Of a stretch of 64,000 nt of DNA, positions 25,451 to 40,500 are shown piece after piece. Each line of letters opens with the position of its first letter. Positions within the stretch are counted from its first letter, which is position 1. This DNA comes from Orientallactaga sibirica (taxonomy: Eukaryota > Chordata > Mammalia > Rodentia > Dipodidae), in NCBI GenBank assembly GCA_036365145.1, contig JAEOAD010002327.1, positions 703,649 through 767,648 of the forward strand, read 5' to 3'. The notes under the pieces are model-generated. The model had not been told where the DNA came from and did no database searches. It saw nothing but the letters and a program-made list of their open reading frames with translations. The position numbers and the translations under genes are program-made.

Positions 25451-28400
25451 GTTCGGCAATGTATGGGTTTGTTTTCCAAACAAACTAATTGAGAAATGAA
25501 GGTAGTCTATTATGTTGTACATCTTGTTAGATTACAAAAACTAGGAGGATTGATCTTTCTGCACTGAAGACTCTTCGTAAGAAAGCAACTCATTTGGGGA
25601 ACAAAACAGCCTTATTTCACACAGTACTGTGTTCGGTAATGAAGATGTTTGTTTTCTAAAAAAACTACGTTAGAAATGTGGTTAATCTACTAAATTGTAC
25701 ACCATGTTAGATTACACAAACTAGGAAAGTTTGATCTTCCTGCACTGAAGACTCTTCTAAAGAAAGCAACTCATTTTCGGAACAGAACAGCGTCATTTCA
25801 AACAGTACTGCGTTCGGCAATGAAAATGTTTATTTTCTAAACAATCAACGTTAGAAATGTGGTTAATCTACTAGATTCTACATCTTGTTAGATTACACAA
25901 ACTAGGAAAGTTTGATCTTGCTGCACTGAAGACTCTTCGTAAGAAAGCAACTCATTTGGGGATCAGAACAGGCTTATTTCACACAGTACTGTGTTCGCCA
26001 ATGAAGGCGTTTGTTTTCTAAACAAAGTACGTTAGAAACGTGGTTAATCTACTAAGTTGTACATCTTCTTAGATTACACAAACTGGGAAAGTTTGATCTT
26101 GCTGCACTGAAGACTCTTCGTAACAAAGCAACTCATTTGGAGAATAGAACAGCTTTATTTCACACAGTAATGTGTTCGGCAATGAAGGTGTTTGTTTTCT
26201 AAACAAACTACGTTATAAATGTGGTTAATCTACTAAGTTGTACATCTTGTTAGATTACACAAACTAGGAAAGTTTGATCTTGCTACTGTGAAGAGTCTTA
26301 GTAAGAAAGCAACTCATTTAGGAAACAGAACAGCCTTATTTCACACAGTACTGTGTTTGGCAATGATGGGGTTTGTTTTCTAAACAAACTACGTTATAAA
26401 TGTGTTTTAATCTACTAAGTTGTATATCTTTTAGATTACATAAACTAGGAAAGTTTGATCTTGCTGCACTGAAGGCTCTTCGTAAGAAAGCAACTCATTT
26501 GTAGAACAGAACTAGCTTACTTCACACATTACAGCATTCGGCAATGAAGGTGTTTGTTTTCTAAACAAAGTTCGTTAGAAATGTGGTTAATATACTAAGT
26601 TGTACATCTTGTTAGATTACACAAACTAGGAAAGTTTGATCTTGCTGCACTGAAGATTCTTCGTAAGAAACCAACTCATTTGTAGAACAGAACGGGCTTA
26701 CTTCACACAGTACTGCGTTCGGCAATGAAGGTGTTTGTTTTCTAAACAAACTACGTTAGAAATGTGGTGAATCTACTAAATTGTACATCTTGTTAGATTA
26801 CACAAACTAGGAAAGTTTGATCTTGCTGCACTGAAGACTCTTCGTAAGAAAGCAACAAATTTGCGCAACACAACAGCCTTATTTCGCACAGTACTGTGTT
26901 CGGCAATCAAGGCGTTTGTTTTCTAAACAAACTACGTTATAAATCTGGTTAATGTACTAAATTGAATTTCTTGTTAGATTACACAAATTAGGAAAGTTTG
27001 ATCTGTCTGCACTGAAGACTCTTCGGAAGAAAGCAACTCATTTGCACAACAGAACTGGCTGATTTGACACAGTACTGTGTTCAGCAATGAAGGTGTTTGT
27101 TTTCTAAACAAACTAGGTTAGAAATGTGGTTAATCTACTAAATTGTACATCCTGTTAGATTACACAAACTAGGAAACTTTGATCTTGCTGCACTGAAGAG
27201 TCTTCGTAAGAAAGCTACTGATTTTGGGAACAGAACAGCCTTATTTCACACAGTACTGTGTTCGGCAATGAAGGTGTTTATTATCTAAACAAACTAGGTT
27301 AGAAATGTGGTTAATCTACTGAATTGTACATCTTGTTAGATTACATAAACTAGGAAACTTTAATCTTGCTGTACTGAAGACTCTCCGTAAGAAAGCAACT
27401 CATTTGGAGAACAGAACTGGCTTATTTCACACAGTACTGTGTTCAGCAATAAAGGTGTTTGTTTTCTAAACAAACTACGTTAGAAATGTGGTTAATCTAC
27501 TAAATTGTACATCTTGTTAGATTACACAAACTAGGAAAGTTTGATCTTGCTGCACTGAAGACTCTTCCTAAGAAAGCAACTCATTTGTAGAACAGAACTG
27601 GCTTACTTCACACAGTACTTTGTTCGGCAATAAAGGAGTTTGTTTTCTAAACAAACTACTTTTGAAATGTGGTTAATCTACTAAAGTGTACATCTTGTCA
27701 GATTACACAAACTAGGAAAGTTTGATCTTGCTGCACTGAAGACTCTTTGTAAGAAACCAACTCATTTGGGGAACAGAACAGTCTTATGTATCACAGTACT
27801 GTGTTGGGCAATGAAGGCGTTTGTTTTCTAAACAAACTACGTTATAAATCTGGTTAATCTACTAAATTGAACATCTTGTTAGATTACACAAAGTAGGAAA
27901 GTTTGATCTTGCTGCGCTGAAGACTCTTAAAAGAAAGCAACTCATTTGCAGAACAGAACTGGCTTATTTGACACAGTACTGTGTTTGGCAATGAAGGTGT
28001 TTGTTTTCTAAACAAACTAGGTAAGAAATATGGTTAATCTACTAAGTTGTACATCTTGTTAGATTTCAAAAATTGGAAAATTTGATCTTGCTGCACTGAA
28101 GAGTCTTCGTAAGAAAGCAACTGATTTGGAGAACAGAACACCCCTTATTTCACACAGTACTGTGTTCGGCAATGAATGGGCTTGTTTTCAAACAAACAAC
28201 GTTAGAAATGTGTTTAATCTACTAAATTGTATATCTTTTTAGATTACACAAACTAGGAAAGTTTGATCTTGCTGCACTGAAGACTCTTCGTAAGAAAGCA
28301 ACTCATTTGTGGAACAGAACAACGTTATTTCAAACAGTACTGCGTTCGGCAATGAAAGTGTTTATTTTCTAAACAATCAACGTTAGAAATGTGGTTAATC
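25451..28400 (+). repeat. Large duplicated block, copy 2, with flank
   Basis: The block from about 26,390 to 28,250 repeats the variant order of 21,181-23,400. Just before it, the GGGGAACAAAAC linker variant at 25,596 recurs at 28,671, a spacing of 3,075 bp (17 monomers), and again at 29,214 (three monomers further). Confidence 0.6.
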
Positions 28401-31400
28401 TACTAGATTCTACATCTTGTTAGATTACACAAACTAGTAAAGTTTGATCTTGCTGCACTGAAGACTCTTCGTCAGAAAGCAACTCTGTTGGGGATCAGAA
28501 CAGGCCTATTTCACACAGTACTGTGTTCGGCAATGAATGGGTTTGTTTTCTAAACAAACTACTTTAGAAATTAAGTTAATCTATTAAGTTGTACCTCTTG
28601 TTAGATTACAAAAACTAGGAAAGTTTGATCTTTCTGCACTGAGGACTCTTTGTAAGAAAGCAACTCATTTGGGGAACAAAACAACCTTATTTCACACAGT
28701 ACTGTGTTCGGCAATGAAGGCGTTTGTTTTCGAAGCAAACTACGTTAGAAATCTGGTTAATCTACCAAGTTGAACATCTTGTTAGATTACACAAACTAGG
28801 GAAGTTTGATCTTGCTGCACTGAAGACTCTTCATAAAAAAGCAACTCATTTGTAAAACAGAACTAGCTTACTTCACACTGTACTGCATTTGGCAATGAAG
28901 ATGTTTGTTTGCTAAAGAAACTACGTTAGAAATGTGGTTAATCTACTAAGTTGTACATCTTTTTAGATTACACAAACTAGGAAAGTTTGATCTTGCGGCA
29001 ATGAAGACTCTTTGTAAGAAACCAACTCATTTGGAGAACAGAACTGGCTTATTTCACACAGTACTGTGTTCGGCAATGAATGGGTTTGTTTTCTAAACAA
29101 ACTAATTTAGAAATGTGGTTAATCTACTAAATTGTACACCATGTTAGATTACAAAAACTAGGAAAGTTTGATCTTTCTGCACTGAAGACTCTTCCTAAGA
29201 AAGCAACTCATTTGGGGAACAAAACAGCCTTATTTCACACAGTACTGTGGTCGGCAATGAAGGCGTTTGTTTTCTAAACAAACTACGTTAGAAATCTGGT
29301 TAATCTACTAAGTTGTACATCTTGTTAGATTACACAAACTAGGGAAGTTTGATCTTGCTTCACTGAAGACTCTTCATAACACAGCAACTCATTTGTAGAA
29401 CAGAACTAGCTTAATTCACACAGTACTGCATTCGGCAATGAAGGTGTTTGTTTTCTAAACAAACTACTTTAGAAATGTGGTTAATCTATGAAGTTCTACA
29501 TCTTGTTAGATTACACAAACTCGGAAAGTTTGATCTTGATGCACTGAAGACTCTTCGTAAGAAAGCAACTCATTTGGAGAACAGAACTGGCTTATTTCAC
29601 ACAGTACTGTGTTCGGTAATGAAGATGTTTGTTTTCTAAAAAAACTACGTTAGAAATGTGGTTAATCTACTAAGTTGTACATCTTGTTCGATTACACAAA
29701 CTAGGAAAGTTTGATCTTGCTGCAGTGAAGACTCTTGGTAAGAAACAAACTCATTTGCAGAACAGAACTGCCTTATGTCACAGAGTACTGTGTTCGGCAA
29801 TGAAGGCGTTTGTTTTCTAAACAAACTACGTTATAAATCTGGTTAATCTACTAAGTTGAACATCTTGTTAGATTACACAAACTAGGAAAGTTTGATCTTG
29901 CTGCACTGAAGACTCTTCGTAAGAAAGCAACTCATTTGAAGAAGAGAACTGGCTTATTTGACACAGTACTGTGTTCGGCAATGAAGGTGTTTGTTTTCTT
30001 AACAAACTAGGTTAGAAATGTGGTTAATCTACTAAATTGTACATCTTGTTAGATTACACAAACTAGGAAACTTTGATCTTGCTGCACTGAAGAGTCGTCG
30101 TTAGAAACCAACTAATTTGGAGAACAGAACTGGCGTATTTCACACAGTAGTGTGTTCGGTAATGAAGATGTTTGTTTTCTAAAAAAAACTACGTTAGAAA
30201 TGTGGTTAATCTACTAAACTATACACCATCTTTGATTACACAAACTAAAAACGTTTGATCTTGCTGCACTGAAGACTCTTCGTAAGAAAGCAACTCATTT
30301 GCGGAACAGAACAGCATTATTTCAAACAGTACTGCGTTCGGCAATGAAGGTGTTTATTTTCTAAACAAACTACGTTAGAAATGTGGTTAATCTACTAAAT
30401 TCTACATCTTGTTAGATTACACACACTTGGAAAGTTTGATCTTGCTGCACTGAAGACTCTTCGTAAGAAAGCAACTCATTTGGAGAACAGAACAGCCTCA
30501 TTTCACACAGTACTGTGTTCGGCAATGAAGGTGTTTGTTTTCTAAACAAACTACGTTATAAATGTGGTTAAACTACTAAGTTGTACATCTTGTTAGATTA
30601 CACAAACTAGGAAAGTTTGATCTTGCTGCACTGAAGAGTCTTCGGAAGAAAGCAACGCATTTAATAAATAGAACAGCCTTATTTCACACAGTACTGTGAT
30701 GGGCAATGAATGGGATTGTTTTCTAAACAAAGTACTTTAGAAATGAAGGTATTCTATTAAGGTGTACATCTTGTTAGATTACACAAACTAGGAAAGTTTG
30801 ATCTTGCTGCACTGAAGACTCTTCGTACCAAAGCAACTCATTTGAAGAAAGGAACTGGCTTACTTCACACACTACTGCGTTCAGGAATGAAGGTGTTTGT
30901 TTTCTAAACAAACTACGTTAGAAATGTGGTTAATCTACTAAGTTGTACATCTTGTTAGATTACACAAACTAGGAAAGTTTGATCTTGCTGCACTGAAGAC
31001 TCTTCGTAAGAAAGGAACTGATTTGCGGAACAGAACAGCCTTATGTCACACAGTACTACGTTCGTCAATGAAGGTGTTTGTTTTCTAAACAAACTACGTT
31101 AGAAATGTCGTTAATCTACTAAATTCTACATCTTGTTAGATTACACAAACTAGGAAAGTTTGATCTTGCTGCACTGAAGACTCTTCGTAAGAAAGGAACT
31201 CATTTCGGGAACTGAACACCCTTATTTCACACAGTACTGCGTTCGGCAATGAAGGTGTTTGTTTTCTAAACAAACCACGTTATAAATGTGGTTAATCTAC
31301 TAAGTTGTACATCTTGTTAGATTACACAAACTAGGAAAGTTTTATCTTGCTGCACTGAAGAGTCTTCGTAAGAAAGCATCTCATTTGGGGAATAGAACAG

Positions 31401-31500
31401 CCTTATTTCACACAGTACTGTGTTCGGCAATGAATGGGTTTGTTTTCTAAACAAACTACTTTAGAAATGAAGGTAGTCTATTAAGTTGTACATCTTGTTA
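28401..31500 (+). repeat. Satellite, mixed monomer classes
   Basis: Ordinary 181-bp monomers with class A and B forms mixed. The GACTCTTGGTAAGAAAC variant at 29,730 is a relative of the one at 22,891, so pieces of the 21-23 kb block are present here too. Nothing else stands out. Confidence 0.7.
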
Positions 31501-34500
31501 GATTACAAAAACTAGGAAAGTTTGATCTTGCTGCCCTGAAGACTCTTCTCAAGAAAGCAACTGATTTCGGGAACAGAACAGCCTTATTTCACACAGTACT
31601 GTGTTCGCAAATGAAGGCGTTTGTTTTCTAAACAAACTACGTTAGAAATGTGGTTAATCTACTAAGTTGTACATCTTGTTAGATTACACAAACTAGGAAA
31701 GTTTGATCTTGCTGCACATAAGAATCTTCGTAAGAAAGCAACTCATTTGGGGAACAGAACAGCCTTATTTCACACAGTACTGTGTTCGGCAATGAATGGG
31801 TTTGTTTTCTAAACAAACTACGTTAGAAATGTGGTTAATCTACTAAGTTGCACATCTTGTTAGATTACACAAACTAGGAAAGTTTGATCTTGCTGCACTG
31901 AAGACTCCTCGTAAGAAAGCAACTCATTTGTAGAACAGAACTAGCTTACTTCACACAGTACTGCATTCGGCAATGAAAGTGTTTGTTTTCTAAACAAACT
32001 ACGTTAGAAATCTGGTTAAGCTACTAAGTTGTACATCTTGTTAGATTACACAAACTGGGAAAGTTTGATCTTGCTGCACTGAAGACTCTTCGAAAGAAAG
32101 CAACTCATTTGCGGAACAGAACAGCCTTATTTCACACAGTACTGCGTTCGGAAATGAAGGTGTTTTTTTTCTAAACAAACTACGTTAGAAAAATGTGGTT
32201 AATCTACTAAATTCTACATCTTGTTAGATTACACAAACTAGGAAAGTTTGATCTTGCTGCCCTGAAGACTCTTCTCAAGAAAGCAACTGATTTCGGGAAC
32301 AGAACAGCCTTATTTCACACAGTACTGTGTTCGGCAATGAAGGCGTTTGTTTTCTAAACTAACTACGTTAGAAATGTGGTTAATCTACTAAGTTGTACAT
32401 CTTGTTAGATTACAAAAAGTAGGAAAGTTTGATCTTGCTGCCCTGAAGACTCTTCTCAAGAAAGCAAATGATTTCGGGAACAGAACAGCCTTATTTCACA
32501 CAGTACAGTGTTCGGCCATGAAGGCGTTTGTTTTCTAAACTAACTACGTTAGAAATGTGGTTAATCTAATAAGTTGTACATCTTGTTAGATTACACAAAC
32601 TAGGAATGTTTGATCTTGCTGCATTGAAGACTCTTCGTAAGAAAGCAACTCATTTGGAGAACAGAATAGCCTTATTTCACACAGTACTGTGTTCGGCAAT
32701 GAAGGCGTTTGTTTTCTAAACAAACTACGTTAGAAATGTGGTTAATCTACTAAGATGTACATCTTGTAAGATTACACAAACTAGGAAAGTTTGATCTTGC
32801 TGCACTGAAGACTCTTCGTATGAAAGCAACTCATTTGTAGAACAGAACTAGCTTACTTCACACAGTACTGCATTCGACAATGAAGGTGTTTGTTTTCTAA
32901 ACAAACTACGTTAGAAATGTGGTTAATCTACTAAATTGTACATCGTGTTAGATTACACAAACTAGGAAAGTTTGATCTTGCTGCACTGAATACTCTTCGT
33001 AAGAAAGCAACTCATTTGGGGAACAGAACAGCCTTATTTCACACAGTACTGTGTTCGGCAATGAAGGTGTTTGTTTTCTAAACAAACTAGGTTAGAACTG
33101 TGGTTAATCTACTAAGTTGTACATCTTGTTAGATTACACAAACTAGGAAAGATTGATCTTGCTGCACTGAAGACTCTTCGTAAGAAAGCAACTCATTTGG
33201 AGAACAGAATAGCCTTATTTCACATAGTACTGTGTTCGGCAATGAAGGTGTTTGTTTTCTAAACAAACTACCTTATAAATATGGTGAATCTACTAAGTTG
33301 TACATCTTGTTAGATTACACAAACTAGGAAAGTTTGATCTTGCTGCACTGAAGACTCTTCGTAAGAAAGCAACTCATTTGGAGAACAGAATAGCCTTATT
33401 TCACATAGTACTGTGTTCGGCAATGAAGGTGTTTGTTTTCTAAACAAAGTACGTTATAAATGTGGTTAATCTACTAAATTGTACATCTTGTTAGATTACA
33501 CAAACTAGGAAAGTTTGATCTTGCTGCACTGAAGAGTCTTCGTAAGAAACCAACTCATTTGGGGAACAGCACAGCCTTATTTCACACAGTACTGTGTTCG
33601 GCAATGAATGGGTTTGTTTTCTAAACAAAGTACTTTAGAAATGAAGGTAGTCTATTAAGTTGTACATCTTGTTAGATTACAAAAACTAGGAAAGTTTGAT
33701 CTTGCTGTCCTGAAGACTCTTCTCAAGAAAGCAACTGATTTCGGGAACAGAACAGCCTTATTTCACACAGTACTGTGTTCGGCAATGAAGGCGTTTGTTT
33801 TCTAAACAAACTACGTTAGAAATGTTGTTACTCTACTAAGTTGTACATCTTGTTAGATTACACAAACTAGGAAAGTTTGATCTTGCTGCACTGAAGACTC
33901 TTCGTAAGAAAGCAACTCATTTGGAGAACAGAATAGCCTTATTTCCCACAGTATTGTGTTCGGCAATGAAGGTGTTTGTTTTCTAAACAAACTACGTTAG
34001 AAATGTGGTTAATCTATTAATTTGTACATCTCGTTAGATTATACAAACTAGGAGAGTTTGATCTTGCTGCACTGAAGACTATTCGTAAGAAAGCAACTCA
34101 TTTGCGGAACAGAACAGCCTTATTTCACACAGTACTGCGTTCGCCAATGAAGGTGTTTGTTTTCTAAACAAACTACGTTAGAAATGCGGTTAATCTACTA
34201 AATTGTACATCTTGTAAGATTACACAAACTAGGAAAGTTTGATCTTGCTGCACTGAAGACTCTTCGTAAGAAAGGAACTCATTTGCGGAACAGAGTAGCC
34301 TTATTTCACATAGTACTGTGTTCGGCAATGAAGGTGTTTGTTTTCTAAACAAACTACGTTATAAATATGGTTAATCTACTAAGTTGTACATCTTCTTAGA
34401 TTACACAAACTAGGAAAGTTTGATCTTGCTGCACTGAAGAGTCTTCGTAAGAAAACCAACTCATTTGGGAACAGAACAGCCTTATTTCACACAGTACTGT

Positions 34501-37500
34501 GTTCGGCAATGAATGGGTTTGTTTTCTAAACAAACTATTTTAGAAATGAAGGTAGTCTATTAAGTTGTACATCTTGTTAGATTACAAAAACTAGGAAAGT
34601 TTGATTTTGCTTCCCTCAAGACTCTTCTCAAGAAAGCAACTGATTTCAGGAACAGAACAGCCTTATTTCACACAGTACTGTGTTGGCAATGAAAGGTGTT
34701 TGTTTTCTAAACAAACTACGTTAGAAATGTGCTCAATCTACTAAGTTGTACATCTTGTTAGATTACACAAACTAGGAAAGTTTGATCTTGCTGCACTGAA
34801 GACTCTTCGTAAGAAAGCAACTCAATTGGGGAATAGAACAGCCTTATTTCACACAGTACTGTGTTCGGCAATGAAGGCGTTTGTTTTCTTAACAAACTAC
34901 GTGAGAAATGTGGTTAATCTACTAAGTTGTACATCTTGTTAGATTACACAAACTAGGAAAGTTTGATCTTGCTGCACTGAAGACTCTTCGTAAGAAAGCA
35001 ACTCATTTTGGGGAACAGAACAGCCTTATTTCACACAGTACTGTACTTGTTCGGCAATGAAGGTGTTTGTTTTCTAAACAAACTACGTTAGAAATGTGGT
35101 TATTCTACTAAGTTGTACATCTTGTTAGATTACACAAACTAGGAAAGTTTGATCTTGCTGCACTGAAGACTCTTCGTAAGAAAGCAACTCATTTGGGCAA
35201 CAGAACAGCCTTATTTCACACAGTACTGCATTGGGCAATGAAGGTTTTGTTTTCTAAACAAACTACGTTAGAAATGTGGTTAATCTACTAAATTGTACAT
35301 CTTGTTAGATTACACAAACTAGGAAAGTTTGATCTTGCTGCACTGAAGACTCTTCGTAAGAAAGCAACTCATTTGGGTATCAGAACAGGCTTATTTCACA
35401 CAGTACTGTGTTCGGCAATGAAGGGGTTTGTTTTCTAAACAAACTACGTTAGAAATGTGGTTAATCTACTAAGTTGTACATCTTGTTAGATTACACAAAC
35501 TAGGAAATGTTTGATCTTGCTGCACTGAAGACTCTTCGTAAGAAAGCAACTCATTTGGGGATCAGAACAGGCTTATTTCACACAGTACTGTGTTCGGCAA
35601 TGAAGGTGTTTGTTTTCTAAACAAACTACGTTAGAAATGTTGTTAATCTGCTAAGTTGTACATCTTGTTAGATTACACAAACCAGGAAAGTTTGATCTTG
35701 CTGCACTGAAGACTCTTCGTAAGAAAGCAACTCATTTGGAGAACAGAATAGCCTTATTTCACATAGTACTGTGTTCGGCAATGAAGGTGTTTGTTTTCCT
35801 AAACAAACTACGTTATAAATGTGGTTAATCTACTAAGTTGTACATCTTGTTAGATTACACAAACTAGGAAAGTTTGATCTTGATGCACTGAAGAGTCTTC
35901 GTAAGAAACCAACTCATTTGGGGAACAGCACTGCCTTATTTCACACAGTACTGTGTTCTGCAATGAATGGGTGTTTGTTTTCAAAACAAACTATTTTAGA
36001 AATGAAGGTTAGTCTATTAAATTGTACATCTTGTTAGATTACAAAAACTAGGAAAGTTTGATCTTGCTGCCCTGAAGACCCTTCTCAAGCAAGCAACTGA
36101 TTTGGGAACAGAACAGCCTTATTTCACACAGTATTGTGTTCGGCAATGAATGCGTTTGTTTTCTAAACAAACTACGTTATAAATGTGGTTAATCTACTAA
36201 GTTGTACATCTTGTTAGATTACACAAACTAGGAAAGTTTGATCTTGCTGCATTGAAGACTCTTCGTAAGAAAGCAACTCATTTGGAGAACAGAACAGCCT
36301 TATTTCACACAGTACTGCATTCGGCAATGAAGGTGTTTGTTTTCTAAACAAACTACGTTAGAAATGTGTTAATCTACTAAGTTGTACATCTTGTAAGAAT
36401 ACACAAACTAGGAAAGTTTGATCTTGCTGCGCTGAAGACTCTTCGTAAGAAAGCAACTCATTTGTAGAACAGAACTAGCTTACTTCACACCGTACTGCAT
36501 TCGCCAATGAAGGTGTTTGTTTTCTAAACAAACTACGTTAGAAATGTGGTTAATCTACTAAATTGTACATCTTGTTACATTACACAAACTAGGAAAGTTT
36601 CATCTTGCTGCACTGAAGACTCTTCGTAAGAAAGCAACTAATTTGGGGAACAGAACAGCCTTATTTCACACAGTACTATGTTCGGCAATGAAGGCGTTTG
36701 TTTTCTAAACAAACTACGTTAGAAATGTGGTTAATCTATTAAGTTGTACATCTTGTTTGATTATACAAACTAGGAATGTTTGATCTTGCTGCACTGAAGA
36801 CTCTTCTTAAGAAAGCAACTCATTTGCGGAACAGAACAGCCTTATTTCACACAGTACTGCGTTCGGCAATGAAGGTGTTTGTTTTCTAAACAAACTACGT
36901 TAGAAATGTGGTTATTCTACTAAATTCTACATCTTGTTAGATTACACAAACTAGGAAAGTTTGATCTTGCTGCACTGAAGACTCTTCGTAAGAAAGCAAC
37001 TCATTTGCGCAACAGAACAGCCTTATTTCACACAGTACTGCGTTCGGCAATGAAGGTTTTGTTTTCTAAACAAACTACGATAGAAATGTGGTTAATCTAC
37101 TAAGTTGTACATCTTGTTAGATTACACAAACTAGGAAAGTTTGATCTTGCTGCACTGAAGACTCTTCGTAAGAAAGCAACTCATTTGGGGATCAGAACAG
37201 GCTTATTTCACACAGTACTATGTTCGGCAATATAGGCGTTTGTTTTCTATACAAACTACGTTAGAAATGTGGATAATCTACTAAATTGTACATCTTGTTA
37301 GATTACACAAACTAGGAAAGTTTGATCTTTCTGCACTGAAGACTATTCGTAAGAAAGCAACTCATTTGGAGAACAGAATAGCCTTATTTCACATAGTACT
37401 GTGTTCGGCAATGAAGGTGTTTGTTTTCTAAACAAACTACGTTATAAATGTGGTTAATCTACTAAGTTGTACATCTTGTTAGATTACACAAACTGGGAAA

Positions 37501-40500
37501 GTTTGATCTTGCTGCACTGAAGAGTCTTCGTAATAAACCAACTCATTTGGGGAACAGCACAGCCTTATTTCACACAGTACTGTGTTCGGCAATGAATGGG
37601 TTTGTTTTCTAAACAAAGTACTTTAGAAATGAAGGTAGTGTATAAAGTTGTACATCTTGTTAGGTTACACAAACTAGGAACGTTTGATCTTGCTGCACTG
37701 AAGAGTCTTCGTAAGAAAGCAACTCATTTGGGGAACAGAACAGCCTTATTTCACACAGTACTGTGTTTGGCAATGAAGGCGTTTGTTTTCTAAACAAACT
37801 ACGTTAGAAATGTGGTTAATCTACTAAGTTGTACATCTTGTAAGATTACACAAACTAGGAAAGTTTGATCTTGCTGCACTGAAGACTCTTCGTAAGAAAG
37901 CAACTCATTTGCGGAACAGAACAGCCTTATTTCACACAGTACTGCATTTGGCAATGAAGGTGTTTGTTTTCTAAACAAACTACGTTAGAAATGTGGTTAA
38001 TCTACTAAGTTGTACATCTTGTTAGATTACACAAACTAGGAAAGTTTGAACTTGCTGCACTGAAGACTCTTCGTAAGAAAGGAACTCATTTGCGGAACAG
38101 AACAGCCTTATTTCACACAGTACTGCGTTCGGCAATGAAGGTGTTTGTTTTCTAAACAAACTACGTTAGAAATGTGGTTATTCTACTAAATTCTACATCT
38201 TGTTAGATTACACAAACTAGGAAAGTTTGATCTTGCTGCACTGAAGACTCTTCGTAAGAAAGCAACTCATTTGCGGAACAGAACAGCCTCATTTCACACA
38301 GTACTGCGTTCGGCAATGAAGGTTTTGTTTTCTAAACAAACTACGTTAGAAATGTGGTTAATCTACTAAGTTGTATATCTTGTTAGATTACACAAACTAG
38401 GAAAGTTTGATCTTGCTGCACTGAAGACTCTTCGTAAGAAAGCAACTCATTTGGGGATCAGAACAGGCTTATTTCACACAGTACTGTGTTCGGCAATGAA
38501 GGGGTTTGTTTTCTAAACAAAGTACTTTAGAAATGAAGGTAGTCTATTAAGTTGTACATCTTGTTAGATTTCAAAAACTAGGAAAGTTTGATCTTGCTGC
38601 CCTGAAGACTCTTCTCAAGAAAGCAACTGATTTCGGGAACATAACAGCCTTATTTCACACAGTACTGTGTTCGGTAATGAAGGCGTTTGTTTTCTAAACA
38701 AACTACGTTAGAAATGTGGTTAATCTACTAAATTGTACATCTTGTTAGATTACACAAACTAGGAAAGTTTGATCTTGCTGCATTGAAGACTCTTCGTAAG
38801 AAATCAACTCATTTGGAGAACAGAATATCCTTATTTCACACAGTACTGTGTTCGGCAATGAAGGCGTTTGTTTTCTAAACAAACTACGTTAGAAATGTGG
38901 TTAATCTACTAAGTTGTACATCTTGTAAGATTACACAAACTAGGAAAGTTTGATCTTGCTGCACTGAAGACTCTTCGTAAGAAAGAAACTCATTTGCGCA
39001 ACAGAACAGCCTTATTTCACACAGTACTGCGTTCGGCAATGAAGGTTTTGTTTTCTAAACTAACTACGTTAGAAATGTGGTTAATCTACTAAATTCTACA
39101 TCTTGTTAGATTACACAAACTAGGAAAGTTTGATCTTGCTGCATTGAAGAATCTTCGTAAGAAAGCCACTCATTTGGGGATCAGAACAGGCTTATTTCAC
39201 ACAGTACTGTGTTCGGCAATGAAGGGGTTTGTTTTCTGAACAAACTACGTTAGAAATGTGGTTAATCTACTAAGTTGTACATCTTGTTAGATTACACAAA
39301 CTAGGAATGTTTGATCTTGCTGCAATGAAGACTCTTCGTAAGAAAGCAATTCATTTGGGCATCAGAAAGGCTTATTTCACACAGTACTGTGTTCGGAAAT
39401 GAAGGCGTTTGTTTTCTAAACAAACTACGTTAGAAATGTGGTTGATCTACTAAGTTGTACATCTTGTTAGATTACACAAACCAGGAAAGTTTGATCTTGC
39501 TGCACTGAAGACTCTTCGTAAGATAGCAACTCATTTGGAGAACAGAATAGCCTTATTTCACATAGTACTGAGTTCGGCAATGAAGGTGTTTGTTTTCTAA
39601 ACAAACTACGTTATAAATGTGGTTAATCTACTAAGTTGTACATCTTGTTAGATTACACAAACTAGGAAAATTTGATCTTGCTGCACTGAACAGTCTTCGT
39701 GAGAAACGAACTCATTTGGGGAACAGAACAGCCTTATTTCACACAGTACTGTGTTCGGCAATGAATGGGTTTGTTTTCTAAACAAACTACTTTAGAAATG
39801 AAGGTAGTCTATTAAGTTGTACATCTTGTTAGATTACACAAACTAGGAAAGTAGCATCTTGCTGCACTGAAGACTCTTCGTAAGAAAGCATCTCATTTGG
39901 GGAACAGTACAGCCTTATTTCACACAGTACTGTGTTCGGCAATGAAGGCGTTTGTTTTTTAAACAAACTGCGTTAGAAATGTGGTTAATGTACTAAGTTG
40001 TACATCTTGTTAGATTATACAATCTAGGAAAGTTTGATCTTGCTGCACTGAAGACTCTTCGTAAGAAAGCAACTCATTTGGGGATCAGAACAGGCTTATT
40101 TCACACAGTACTTCGTTCGGCAATGAAGGTGTTTGTTTTCTAAACAAACTACGTTAGAAATGTGGTTAATCTAGTAAATTCTACATCTTGTTAGATTACA
40201 CAAACTAGGAAAGTTTGATCTTGCTGCACTGAAGACTCTTCGTAGGAAAGCAACTCATTTGGACAACAGAATAGCCTTATTTCACATAGTACTGTGTTCG
40301 GCAATGAAGGTGTTTGTTTTCTAAACAAACTACATTTTAAATGTGGTTAATCTACTAAATTGTACATCTTGTTAGATTACACAAACTAGGAAAGTTTCAT
40401 CTTGCTGCACTGAAGAGTCTTCGTAAGAAAACACCTCATTTGGGGAATAGCACAGCCTTATTTCACAAAGTACTGTGTTCGGCAATGAATGGGTTTGTTT

